A DNA stretch of 64,000 nt from Knoxdaviesia capensis (taxonomy: Eukaryota > Ascomycota > Sordariomycetes > Microascales > Gondwanamycetaceae). Each line of letters starts with the position of its first letter. Position 1 is the first letter of the stretch. Position numbers and translations under genes: made by a program. Below are positions 31,416 to 43,600 of the stretch, piece by piece. Location: assembly GCA_001510575.1 (NCBI GenBank), contig LNGK01000002.1, forward strand, positions 3,558,855-3,622,854, written 5' to 3'. The notes under the pieces are model-generated. The model worked only from the letters and a program-made list of their open reading frames with translations, was not told the origin of the DNA and did not search any database.

Positions 31416-33864
31416 TTACAGGCCCGAATCCATCTGCTTGTGCGGGCTGGTGGCATAGTAGGCGGCCCACAGCGAGCACGCGGGCTCGAGCACGGCGAGG
31501 TCCATGGCGCCGGCGATCTCAGCCGCGCGCTCGAGGAACTGGACGCTGAGGCCCTGCGCCACGTGCCAGGCGATGTGGCAGTGGAACAGCCAGGCGCCCG
31601 GGTTGTCGGCGTGGAAGGCGACGACGGTCCAGCCCCACGCCGGCAGCATCGTGGTGTCGCGGCGCACGGGGTTGTCGAATCTGAGCGCGGACACGTCGGT
31701 GGCGGCGTTGAAGGGCGTCGGGCCGGTGCGCGGGCCCGAGGTGCCGAGGACGACGAAGTCGTGGCCCTAGAGGTTTGGGGGGGCGCGATGGTGTGTTAGT
31801 TGTTGCGTACGTATCATGAGGTGAGAGTAAGAGGGAGGGGGGGGCGAACAAGGGGGCACTTACGTGGAGATGCATGGGATGGGGCACCGGACCGACGTTC
31901 TCGACAACCCAGAACGACCACTGTGGAAAAGGGGGCTGAGTTAGTGTGCATATCTTCGGACGGACCTGGATCGGACGGACCTTGTTCGCTTCCGGCACCT
32001 GGAACATGTTGTACCGCTGCGGCAGAGCCAGATCGCCATCGGCAATGTACTGCAGCGTCGGCTTGGACCACGTGACGTTCATATCGGTCTCCTTGACACG
32101 CCAGTACACGCGGAGCTGGTCCTCCCACTGCTTGATGTTCAGGGTGACGTCGAGGGTATTGTTCTCCGTCTTGGCAAACTCGGCGGCCGGCACCGTCCAC
32201 GGCACCACGGGCGTGAAGTTGTGGTTGTCCTGGCAGAGCGAGTCGTGCGGCAGCGTGCCGGGGTTGGCGGGGACGCCGGAGTCCGGGTCGGCGGCGGTGG
32301 TGTACGAGAAGATCGCCGCGGGGCGCACCGCGGCCGAGCGGCCGCACAGGCCGGCCGACGTGGTGGCGTTGAACCAGTAGTGGCCGGCCGCCTGGCTGGC
32401 GTCGATGGTCACGTCGTAGCGCTGGCCGACCGCCAGGTACAGCTCCCGGACCGTGTACGACCACACCGGCACAAAGTCCACGGCGACCACCGTCAGGTCG
32501 TGGCCGACCAGCGACACCGTGTAGGCCACGTCGACCGACGGGTTGATCAGCCGCAGCAGGTGGCGCTTGCCGGGCGTCAGCCTGACGCGGTCGTACGCGC
32601 CGCTGCCCGCCGCGGCGCCGACGTGCGTGCCGTTGAACAGCATGTTGTCGGCCGCCGGCGCGGCGCCCGGCGACGGGATCAGCGAGTGCGCGATCTCGTC
32701 GGCCGGCCGGTGGTAGTAGTCGAAGATCGGGTACACGCCCAGGTCGAGGTCGTACGGCAGCGACGCGGGGCCGTAGATCAGTATCGTGCCGAACACGCCG
32801 TTGCCGTACTGTGCGGAGAAGTGGGAGTGGTACCTGGCGGGGGTGTTAGAAAAGAGAACAAACGGGGAGGAAAACCCATCCGGCGGGATGTTCGGCGGAC
32901 ACGTACCACGAGGTTCCATATTGAGAAGCGCGGAACCGGTACATTTTGCTCTGTCCAGGCGGCACCGGGCACTCGGTGATGCCGTTGGCACCGTCATTGA
33001 TGTTGTTGTTAACCATGCGAATCCCGTGCCAGTGGAAAGATGTTCTGCATTGCACTGTTAGAGCTTTGACGAAGCCTTGGCCACCTGGGCCATTGTATGA
33101 AGCAGTTGCACGCACCCGTTCGTAACGAGGTTGTTCACCACAGTCACTTCGATCCAGTCACCCCAGTCTGTACAGGAGAGTGTTAGTGGTCTGTTGCATG
33201 CCTCTTACGTACGGACACTCCGGATTCTTCTGTTCGGGTTCTCTCACTTACCGGCATAGATAGTAGGGCCTGAAATATCACCAATGATAATGCCATGTTG
33301 TTAGCAACCTCCGCGCTCCCAGGAGGCCACAGCCCCTGAACAGACTATAGGGGTCTATTTTCTTACCGGGAAGGGTTCCTGTAACAGTAAGTTTGGTTAG
33401 CATATGCGGTGTTTATACTGAACACATGGATTTGAACGAGAACAGCCGGGGCCAAAAACAGGTCTTACCATTGATCAACATCACAAGGTCCTTGGTCACT
33501 CCATCAGGACCAACCCAGTTATGCTTCTCCTCCACAACCAAGCGGTACTGTGATGAAAGGGCGTTAGCTAGATCAGTATTCCCAGAACACACACGGTCTT
33601 CCTCAACACCATTGCTAGCAAGCTTCTGACCTTCTTGGTCACTCCCGTATTGGGGATACTGGCATCGTAATCCGTGGTGATGCTGAAGCCAGGGCTCCAG
33701 CACGCGCGGTTCGACGGCGTGTTGCACGTCGGGTAGCGCGCCTGCAGGCCGGACTCCCGCGGCGTCACGCCCGGGCGGCCCTCCAGCAGGAGCGGCGACG
33801 GCATAGCCTGCACCAGGCTGCCGGCAACGGCCCAGAGGCTCACGGCCACAGCTGCGAACTTCAT
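31416..33864 (-). CDS. Secreted ascomycete laccase (multicopper oxidase)
   Basis: There are nine exons: 33631-33864, 33469-33547, 33367-33378, 33252-33269, 33116-33167, 32907-33044, 31981-32833, 31864-31920 and 31416-31766. They give 597 residues, all junctions in phase with GT-AG ends. A signal peptide (MKFAAVAVSLWAVAGSLVQA) precedes the mature enzyme. Copper ligands are all present: HWHG (136-139), HSH (180-182), HPMHLHGHD (476-484) and HCHIAWH (543-549) with a Leu at the T1 axial position. The protein ends DSGL, the C-terminal plug processed or buried in ascomycete laccases. Exons 3 and 4 are only 12 and 18 nt and rebuild the conserved INGTLPGPTIYADWGDW segment. It oxidises phenols with reduction of O2 to water. 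Its role (pigment, lignocellulose, detoxification) is not shown. It is the last intact gene before the mutated transposon block. Confidence 0.93.
33252..33269 (-). other. 18-nt laccase micro-exon
   Basis: The exon encodes parts of Gly-Pro-Thr-Ile-Tyr-Ala-Asp, is flanked by atatttcag and gtaagt, and is separated from the 12-nt exon by a 97-bp intron. Phase 1 on both sides. Confidence 0.85.
33367..33378 (-). other. 12-nt laccase micro-exon
   Basis: GAACCCTTCCCG is flanked by ctgttacag and gtaaga. It contributes parts of Gly-Thr-Leu-Pro-Gly between flanking exons. Skipping it would keep the frame but remove four residues of a conserved loop. Confidence 0.85.
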
Positions 33865-35640
33865 GATCTGCGTATGATCACAAAGCCCCGGAGAGGCTGG
33901 GGAGAGTGTCAGGAAAGGAGCGGTGAAAAAGAGTGGAAAAGATGTCTGAGTGCGAGAGGGGGGAACTGGGCGAAACGAGTGATGATGGTTGAGGGGAGAA
34001 TGGATGGACCGCTGCTCGTTCTCGATGCGTTGCATGAGGAGGTATCAGCGAGTTTCCCCCAAGCAGAGTGCTCTGGAGACCGTCCCTCTTATACCTTTCT
34101 TCGCGGTTCGTCTCTCTCAATGACCACAAGGCCTGGATGTGAGTGATAGGAGCGAAAGAGAATAGACCAGGCCTTCGTCCCCTTCACACCCCTTTTGCCC
34201 TTGGCCGGACTTTGACTTGTGCTTCTTTTGAGGGTTGTCCAGTCGCCCTCGCAAAGCCGCGTCCCTCCTCCACCCTCCAATGTCCGGAGTCCAAACACCT
34301 CCTCCCCCTCACTCTCACATGCATATTCCACCACACCGTCCCGACTCCTCGCCTAAACCAGGCATTCTTCCACCCACCTCACCAAAGCAGTCTCCATACC
34401 CGCCCGACAATCCGCGTGAAGGAAAGGAGGTGTGGATGTGAGGTGCAGTGCCAGAGAGGGGGGGGGGGCGTGTATACCTGGCCACATGCAGGCTGAAAAA
34501 AAAAGAAAGAGAAGATGGCGCCGCCATACGTGAGTGACTACCGCACGCACACACCCTTTCGTCCCTTCCGAAAATTTCTTTTTGTTTTTTTCTTTTGTGA
34601 TCCTCACGTAGTTGTCGTCACAAGCCGGCCGTGAGAGCGAGGAGCATAACCAGAAGGAGATGGCCAAAACGAGTACAGCGTGCGTACTCCAACGAACCCA
34701 TGGAAGGGCCATCTGTGGGTCTCCGGCCGGCTCGTTATGCTCATTGTGGATGTAAGTCTCGAGAGAACAAGAGCACGGGCGGAGAGCAAACAAGATAAGG
34801 TTCTATTCTAAAAGATGAAGAAAAAAAGAACATGCTGACCGCGTATGTACCTTGCGCGAGGCTCAGATACATGTCTAAGGCACATGGGATGTCATTATGC
34901 CGGGAGTGTGCGTGGTTCTTGATAACAAGACCGCAAAGGAGAGAGAGGGGGGGGGGGGGGGGGGGCGGATTGGATGGACCGGCCGTGGAGTCTCTCGTGG
35001 TGACCACGACCCCAAGCCTTGTCGCTGCCACTCCTCCCCGACCTTGAAGACTGCCAAAAAGAAAAGTCGCATATCTCCCGCCGTTGCGTTCGCGAGTGCT
35101 ACCCATCCAATATCTCCACCACACGGCACGCGAGGGACCAGAGGAAACAAAAGAAAGAAAGGAGACTGTACATGTAGTACATGATAGGCAGGTAGACACC
35201 ACAGTCACACCAGCTGAATATATATAAGTTCTGGTCTAGCGGCTCGGGATGGAGGGAGACAAGAGGAAGAGAGCCGTGCACCCCACTACGGGCGGCGGTG
35301 GGGAGGCCAGGCCCGGGGTGGGACCGGCGGTTACACGCCCATTCGTATGGGACCACTTGACCGACAAAGAAAGAGGACATGCAGTCTGTTTCTTTTTGCT
35401 TAGTTTTCTCTTTTCTCTTTTCTCTTTTTTTTTTTTTTTTTTCAAGATAAGGAGAAGACGGGAATGTGGCATCTAATCATGTGTTGATTCTTCTATGTAT
35501 CTAACTAGCGGTGTGCAGCTGGGCGGAGTCCTAGATAAATACCGCAGGCTCATCACCTGATCTAAGTATGATATAGCACGTGATAGTGCTTATGTGAGAG
35601 TGCTATATACTGCCGCATACCCCTATCTACGTACGGTAAC
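33865..35640. promoter_or_regulatory. Laccase upstream region and euchromatin/RIP border
   Basis: A TATAAG sequence on the minus strand (34088-34093) lies about 225 bp upstream of the laccase ATG. Long homopolymers occur: G near 34,459 and around 34,948-34,965, and T around 35,427-35,442. CA and TG dinucleotides are normal up to about 35,620 and nearly vanish after it, so the heterochromatin edge lies roughly 1.7 kb upstream of the laccase start. No other gene is supported. Confidence 0.5.
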
Positions 35641-36830
35641 GAAGTAGATATATAGGAAGATAGTACCGAAGTACCTAGGATAAGTAACTAAATAGGGATA
35701 CGAAGGCTTAATAGGTAGTATAGATATACCGTAGCTATACTAGTAGTAAGTAAGTAAGCTATTTATATATAAAAGTAAAGAATATAGCTAAGTTAAAAGC
35801 GTCCGATCTATACTTAGTAGAGTATATAATATTATCGGAGATAAAGAATAAAAGGAAAAAAAAAATATAGCTATATAATACCTAAGTAGTTTAACTACTT
35901 AGAAGGGAGTACGGCGACTAGCTAGAATAAAGCTCGGAGAGCGTATAGGAGGCTATAGGTATATACTAATAAGTATACGCGTTACTAGAATAGAATAAAG
36001 GAAAAGAAAAGGGAGAGAATAAGGGGGGGGAAGAGAGAAGTATATAAATACGATCTCCTACCTATAAACCGAGAATCTAACCTCTTCTTCTATTCTTATT
36101 ATCTATCGAGATATCTAAACGAAAAGTTCTATAAGATAATAAATTACGAAAGAAAATCCCTCTCGAGAATACGATATATCGAAGTATAAGCCGCTAAAGA
36201 AGGAGATAGCCCCCGCGGGTTATCGTACTATTAAGGAGTATATACCCTATAGGCGCTATATTAAGTCCGCTACGGCTTATAAGAGTAACGGCGTATACTT
36301 TATAAAACCCACTAGAGTAAGAGCTTTACGGTACTACCGTTATAGTACTAGTAGGAAATACGAGCCCTAGTAAGTTAGAGAGGCGGCGGAAAGGAAACGG
36401 GATCGATAGAGAGAGACGTTAACCGCGAACGAGTAGCCCGATATACGTTATACCTCTAGTACGCGCCTTCCTTACGAAGCTACGGGGTAAATACTCTAAG
36501 CGCGGTAACGTAGTCTCGCTAAGCTACGCGGTTAAAGAGTTACTCGCTATTTACGAGTACGACTTCGATTACTCCTATAAAGCCGAGCTATAGCGCTAAG
36601 ATATTTAGAAGGATAGTACCGAGGTACTAGTAGCTCTCGAAAGCTTAGAAGACCTAGTTATATCTAGCGAACCTTACTAGTACTCCCTAAAGTACTAGTT
36701 CGTAGAGATCTCGGATTATATTCCGTTTTAAGAGTATAAAGAAAGGGAAGGAGGAACGTTAAGGTAGATAAATAAAAGAGGAGGAAAACTCGGGAGAGTT
36801 AGTATTAGTCCTTACGGACCCGTTCGTATA
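35641..36830. other. Left edge of RIP-mutated block, unassigned degenerate sequence
   Basis: This is AT-rich sequence with almost no CA/TG. It should include the 3' non-coding part or LTR of the copia element C1, but I could not place an LTR boundary. Two plus-strand stretches with few stops lie inside it (see next entry). Confidence 0.4.
36143..36800 (+). pseudogene. RIP-damaged plus-strand reading frame, unknown product
   Basis: The frame from 36143 to about 36490 is open apart from TAA/TAG codons that could be mutated CAA/CAG/TGG. It reads Lys/Arg/Tyr-rich sequence (for example SKYKPLKKEIAPAGYRTIKE). A second frame takes over from about 36411 to 36800 with equally few stops (for example RAFLTKLRGKYSKRGNVVSL). 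The shift could be an intron or an indel. It runs opposite to C1, so it is not copia pol. I do not recognise either part. Confidence 0.25.
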
Positions 36831-37890
36831 TAGATTATAAATTTAGAAGAGTATAGAAATATTCGAACTTTTATCGATTTAAAGCCTTAATAAGCCCGTC
36901 CGCGGGTATCTCTAATATAGAGACGTACTTTACGAGCCCTTTACTTCTACTATACCTCTCCTTTATCTATATATTATAGATATCTACGTACCGTAGATAA
37001 GTATTTACTTAAGAAGAGGTATCTATAACTAAGCGGATAGTCTATATATTATCGTAGCCTACCGTTAATAGAGACGTTAGATAAACGCCGATAGAGTTTA
37101 TTAAGTAGCGAAGAGTAATACCCTTACGGGTTATTAGGCTTAGAGCTAGAAGCTTAGCTTCCGTTATTAACGTAGTAACGGTTAGCTATTTAGCGGCCTT
37201 CTATATAATAGGGCTACTAAGTATAGTAACTAGAAAGCCGTTAGATAACTATCTAGTATCCGGTACGTTAGTAAATAAAGTATCGCTATATATAAGTATA
37301 GAGAGATTTATCTTACTATAGAGCTACTTAATTAAAATATCGATAGTAAGTAACTTACCCCTTATAAGGTTAATAATAGAGTAATAGATCGCGAGGAAAC
37401 GCTTACTATATAGGTATCGAATAACCTAGTTAGTAGTAGCTATATATTCCGGGCCTAGGTTACGAGTAAACTAAGTAAGGTTAGAAGCCGCGAACGCGAT
37501 ATCCGGTCGTAGAGTAATAGTTATATAGAGAATTAAGCTAACTTTTTCGAGAAAGAGTTTAGTATAAGCCTAGGAAGACTTACTAGGGTATAGCGGGTAA
37601 GATATAGGATATAGGTAAGGATCCTAGCTAGTATCTAGACTAAAACGACGTCTAATTTTCTCGATATAGGCGTTATAGGATAGCTAGAGGCGCCGAGTCG
37701 CTCTATTACGGATTATATAAATATTTAAGAAGAACGCGGTAGACTTCTCTCTACGTATATTAAAGCGCGAGGAAAGCTACTTAAGTATAGCTTCGTATTC
37801 GTCTTAAGAGTTAAGAGTATAACTAATAAGGATATTATCTACGTAAATAAGGAAATAGATAGTCCTACGCGAGTTTATCTACTAGTAGGG
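36830..37890 (-). mobile_element. Ty1/copia element C1, distal pol segment (RT end and RNase H), RIP-mutated
   Basis: On the minus strand the frame contains the RT catalytic motif as IYVDNILI (37,834-37,848; the second Asp is changed to Asn by a TG-to-TA change). It then has an SSRFNI segment and the copia-type RNase H with RPDIAF (about 37,490-37,510), VIRYLY and an EAKLLALS segment, ending with ADGLIKAL. Stops are TAA/TAG at places where Gln or Trp is expected. The segment is cut at 37,890 by E0 and continues, in frame, at 47,800. Confidence 0.8.
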
Positions 37891-38173
37891 TGTGATTCCT
37901 AGATATATAGTCTAAAGGACTAATAAATGAGTTATAATTATAAGGTACGTATAGAGAAATATATATAAAGGGAAGCTTTAATTTTTTCTATCTTAAGATA
38001 TTTCCTATAAAAGCGCGGTAGATATCTACCTTTTATAGGTCTTTTACTAGCTCTTTAAGGTATTTATATATATATAGATATATACCTAAATACTTACCGC
38101 TAGGTAGTATCCACGTGTATTAGTATACGTTTATACGTAATTATAATATACTCTAACCTATTAGGGATCTATA
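37891..38173 (-). repeat. E0 3' LTR (283 bp)
   Basis: The LTR starts TGTGATTCC on the plus strand and ends GGATCTATA, that is, a TG...CA LTR read on the minus strand with its outer TG mutated to TA. It is flanked on the right by the polypurine tract and on the left by copia sequence. Confidence 0.85.
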
Positions 38174-38175
38174 AG

Positions 38176-39600
38176 ATCCCCTTTCTTAACTAGATCGTCC
38201 GCGATCTACTTTTAACTAGTAAAGGATATTAAAAGGACTTCCCTTTATATAGTTTTATACTCGTATTACGAGCGGTTTTTAATTATTTTTATATTTTTCT
38301 AGGGGTCCTCTTTTTTATCCTTTTCGACTTTTCTAAGCGTATAGAAAGAAATATAATATAAAGTAAGTCTAAATAGTAGTTAGATAGGAATAATAATAGT
38401 AATCGATAGGAAAATAGGTATCTAGTATAATAAAGGGGAACTTCTTATTTATAGCGTTTTAGGTAGCTATAGGTACCGTTTTATCCGTCTAACGATATAA
38501 ATACCTTAGTATTAGATAGTATTAGGGGGGATTAAGAATACTACGATACCTAGTCGGATAGTAACGGCCTATACTATACTATATAGGTAGCGATTACGTA
38601 ACTCGTTTACTTATTATTAGTTAATATAAGCGGGCGCTATACTAGGGAATTAGGCTATAAAGGTAGCGGGGACCGGGGCGTTAGGGAAAGGGGGTGCTAT
38701 TACGATAGCGGTAGCTACTATTAGCGCGGCTACCGTAGGTACTAGCGGGGGTCCTCCCTTAATAATATTAATTTCGGCGCCCTCGGTAGCTGAAAAGAGA
38801 GGTAATATATATACTAAGGTCGGGGCTAGCGCTAAAGCTATATACCGTAGGTATATAATAATTAGTTAAATAGGTACGAGGTATCCCGCGAAGGTATATA
38901 GTATAGCTACGGTATTAATAAAACGGCTCGCGTTATTAAATTCTTCGCTATTTAACTTCCGATTAGCGGCCGTAGCGCCTCTATTATAGACGAATAGATA
39001 CTTAGCTACGGCGATATCCCGTAGCGCTCGGGTTTACGTACTTAGCGTATTAATCTAGTTCTTATCGGTATCTATAAAGGTATCTATTTTAGCTAATATA
39101 TTACTAGGTACCTAGTAATTAGCTTAATAGTTATAGTATTTAGTATAAGTATTTTATACGATATTATTAATAACGTATCGATAGTAGAGAATACCTAGGT
39201 ATTCGATACGTCTTAGTACGTATCGGGTATATAGAATCGGTTCGATAGCTCTAACTATAGCGGTAACGCGCGGTACGTTCGTAGCGGGAGTAACGGTAAG
39301 GGGAATAGCGGCTATAGTAGGTAATAAAGTGTTATTAGCGTTATTATTATTATTATTAGTAAGCTATTAAGAGACGTTATTATCGTTTATAATATAAATA
39401 GTAGGCTCGGTAAGTAGAATAGCTATTAATAGTATTAGTAATAGAGAGGATAGGTAGGAAAGAGATAGTAGTAATAAGAGAGATAAAGAATTATCTAATT
39501 CTAAATCGTTTATAGCTAGAGATCGCTAGCTTCTTATACTTCTTCGTTAGTCGTATAACTATTCGTTTCTTTATTTATTATAAATAGGGAAGAATTTAGC
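38176..39600 (-). pseudogene. E0 extra reading frame between integrase and 3' LTR
   Basis: One minus-strand frame can be followed from about 39,600 to 38,176 with stops only of the TAA/TAG type expected from mutated Gln/Trp codons. The other two frames carry more stops where I compared them. The product would be about 400-480 residues with an Asn run (39,330-39,360), a central helical-looking part (LRDIAVAKYLFVYNRGATAA), a Pro/Ala/Val-rich part and a Lys-rich C-terminal part (RKVEKDKKEDP). It ends at the polypurine tract. No gag, RT, integrase, chromodomain or envelope feature is recognised. It is seen only in E0 because the other copies are truncated before this point. Confidence 0.4.
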
Positions 39601-40253
39601 TTTTTATCGTAAAAGGTAAGGTTATTATAGCGTTTATCGTACTATAGTAGTCCTTCTATTAGCTAATATAGTCTTAATAGCTATTAAACTAAATAGTTAC
39701 TAAGAAAAGCGGGTCCTAGAGGACGGAAGGGATAGCTAGATAAAGGACGTTTAGGTTAATCGCGGTATTTAGAATATCGTACTATAGCGGTATTATATTA
39801 TTCGGTATTAGATAGTATAATTAGCACCTCCTTCCCCTCCCTTCGTCGCGCGAATATAGGAAAGTACGATAGTTAGCCGCGTAAATATAGGTAGCTAGCG
39901 TAAAGCGTAGGAATTAAGAATAAAGAAAGGAAGAAAGAAAAAATAGTATATAGGCGTAGCGGTAAGTCTAGAGCGTTCTATTAATTATTAATATAGTAAA
40001 TAAGTTAAAAGTAAGGAAATACGTGGGAAAAAATCGGAAAAAGTATATAAAAGGCGGAATATTAGCGGTAATAGTAGTAAAATAAAAAAAGAATAATAAA
40101 AGAAAAATTCTAAAAAGGGAAAATAGTATAGCTTAATAGTAAGGTATAGCTAAAAATAAAAATAAAATAAAGGAAATTAGGATATAGATAGAATTAGGAT
40201 ATAAATAGGGGATAACTATAGAACGAATATTATAAAGGAAAAATAAAATAATA

Positions 40254-40682
40254 NNNNNNNNNNNNNNNNNNNNNNNNNNNNNNNNNNNNNNNNNNNNNNN
40301 NNNNNNNNNNNNNNNNNNNNNNNNNNNNNNNNNNNNNNNNNNNNNNNNNNNNNNNNNNNNNNNNNNNNNNNNNNNNNNNNNNNNNNNNNNNNNNNNNNNN
40401 NNNNNNNNNNNNNNNNNNNNNNNNNNNNNNNNNNNNNNNNNNNNNNNNNNNNNNNNNNNNNNNNNNNNNNNNNNNNNNNNNNNNNNNNNNNNNNNNNNNN
40501 NNNNNNNNNNNNNNNNNNNNNNNNNNNNNNNNNNNNNNNNNNNNNNNNNNNNNNNNNNNNNNNNNNNNNNNNNNNNNNNNNNNNNNNNNNNNNNNNNNNN
40601 NNNNNNNNNNNNNNNNNNNNNNNNNNNNNNNNNNNNNNNNNNNNNNNNNNNNNNNNNNNNNNNNNNNNNNNNNNNNNNNNNN
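40254..40682. other. Assembly gap (429 N) within E0
   Basis: A run of N. By order it should hold the end of the integrase region and the start of the extra frame of E0. Its true size is unknown. Confidence 0.99.
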
Positions 40683-43600
40683 TCGTAGAATAGCTCGTAT
40701 TTATACTTTTATAGTCGATATCGTAACGTCTAGTCGCCTTTACTAAAAATACGATACGTAGCCTTATCGTTCTATAGTATAGTACGGATATATATTCGGT
40801 ATACCTTTACGGAGTTAGATAATAAGCGAACGGTCTTAAATAACTATCTTTCGCGAGCTAAATCTTACTAGGAGGCGATAACTTTATCTATAGTAAGCTC
40901 CCGTTCGTATAGCGTAGTAATATAGGTAGCGCTATCGTAGGGCTCGGTACCGAAAAGTAGGTAATACGGGGAAAAGCTACTTATTTACGGTCTATTTAAG
41001 TAGATACGTATAGCTTTAGGAATAATTATTAGCTAATCGATATCTTCTCGGTTTTTAGTATTAGTACTAGCTAGATAGCTAGCGATATACTTAATTTACC
41101 CGTTAAAGCGCTTAACTCGGCTATTCGTCCGTAGATAGTATATTATTATACGATACTATTATATAAGGGGGTTATAGTTAGCGAGGAGGGTCCTAAATTT
41201 ATTAGAGTTAAAGGGGGTACTATTATCGGTAATAATCTCGATTAGTAATCCGAATACTACGTAAATACGTACTATTAGTAACTTCGTAGTAGCTAAGGTA
41301 CTATTACGAGGGTCTATAGTTACTATAGCGTAGCTAGTAGTATACTCGACTACCGTTAATAGCTATATCCGTTTACTATTAATAATAAAACGGCTAGTAA
41401 AGTCTATTCCCTAGCGTACTAATAGTCGTACGGTTAGGATCGGTTATAGCGATTCTATTATTTCAGGTAGCTTTTATAGTAATTAATATTCCGTATACCG
41501 TCGAACGGCCTTATTCGTAACTAAAATTAAGTTAGGGTATTATACTCGTTTAGCTAATAGCGTATATAGGGTACTAACGCGCGTATAGCCTTCTAGCTTA
41601 TAGACCTTAATAGCTTCTAAAACGGAGGCCTTATACGTTAGTATCTTTATTAAGATATAGTTAATAACGGTATATACTTCGCCGTAAAAGATAGCGAAAT
41701 AATCCTAAACGAAGGTTAAAGGGATACGATAGGGGAGTAGATAGCTATTCTCTAGGTAGTTAATAATATCCTAGATATTATACTATCTAAGGTCGTCTAA
41801 CTTCTTAATATTAGGGGCGATTAGCGTATCGTTTATAGGTTATTTAGTATTTATAGTATTACTTAGAGGCTATTTAGCGTCGTTTTATAGTAGTCGCGCT
41901 AGTAGACGTATCTTAAATCGTTAGTTCGGTAGTCTAGGGGTCTTGTTATTAGTAGTAGGAAAGGCGTTAGTTAACGTGTTATTATCGTTCGTTTTATACC
42001 CTTCCTCCTTATTCGTTACGAGCGCTATATCTATACGTGGCCGTAATAACTAATTAGCTAAAATATTAGCTTTACCGGATCGGTAGTAAATACGTACGCT
42101 ATAGTATACGATTATATCGAGAAATCGTAATATTCTAGCTAGCTATTCCTACTTAGTAGTAAAAAGGCGTAGGGTTTCGTAGTCGGTAATAATAGTAATC
42201 TTAGCGGCCTCTAGCTAGCTCCTTTAATACTATAATAATATAATAACGGTAAGTATTTCTCTTTCCTAGGTACTATATCGCTATTAGGTCTTCGATAAAA
42301 CGGCGCTAAAGTACGTAACTAAGCGTAAAACGCTACGTTTATTATTAGAATCGCGTTATAGTTAGAATAACGTAGTACCGATAGTATAATTAGAAGCGTC
42401 GGTCTCGAGTACCGATAGGAGTGTATAGTTGTAGTTACGTAACTCTAGGAGGGAGGCTATAGTATCGCGAATATCGCGCTAGGCTTATAATAACTCGTTA
42501 TCTAGTTATACTCGTATACCTTTAAGCTTATCTACTCTAGTATACTTATAAAGTAGGCGCGCTTTATATACGAAGTAGGGGATAAAGCGGTATAAATAGC
42601 TAGCGGTATTTAAAAAGCTACGGATCTTAGTAGTAGTAGTAGGCGCGGGTCTCTCGCGGATAGTAGCTACCTTCTTAGGATCGGGATAAATACCGTAGAT
42701 AGAGATAATTATTCCTAGGAACTTACCTTCTTTAACGAACTATTTATACTTCTTAAGGTTTAATAATAGTTAATAGCGGCTTAATTAGCGTAGAATAGCG
42801 ACTATTCTCTTAGCTAATTCTATTATTATTTTACCCTAAATATAAATATCGTCTAAAAGGCCTATAGTAAAGGCGCGTACCGGCTCGAGGACTTCGTTTA
42901 TAAAACGCTAGAAGGTTATAGGTACGTTTATAAAGCTAAATAGTATACGAAGCTATTCGTATTATCTAAAAGGCGTAGAAAACGCTATCTTTAGTACTAC
43001 CTCGGGGTCTATAACTATCTACTAGAAGCTATCTTCTAGGTTAAGAAAGGTATAGAATCGGTATCTAGCGGCCTATTATAGGGAATCCTCGATATTCGGT
43101 AGTAGATAGGCTACTTTTCGCGTAATTTTATTTAACGTATAGTAGTTAATTATAAAACGGTATCTAGGCCGGTTATCTCTAGGGAGGGGCTTCTTAAGGG
43201 GTAATAGTATAGGTACGGACTATAGGGAGTTAATAGTATATCGAATAATACTAAGTAAGAGTAGTTTATTAGTAAATTCCTTTATAATTTTACGTTAGTA
43301 AGGGCTATAGCGGCGTAGGGGGAGAGATCTAGGTTTAGTATCGGCGGTCTTAATATTATACTAAGTACGGGCCTTTATATCTAGTCTAGTATCGAAATAC
43401 CGTAGAATAAAGACGAAGGTATTATCGTCGAAGGCCTTTTATATAATTATTAGGGCTTTAGTATTTACCTTCTTCTATTAGTTTTCTATAATAATACGGG
43501 TACTACGAATAGTATCACGCTTCGTACGTTCTTTCGTAAGTAATAGTTACTTCTTATATTTAGGTAATAGCTCTTCGTTAAATTCGATAGTTACTTAGTT

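Noticed and set aside
37891..38173. Solo LTR
   Set aside because: It is the 3' LTR of E0: the polypurine tract adjoins it, and the copia frame continues from the far side of E0.
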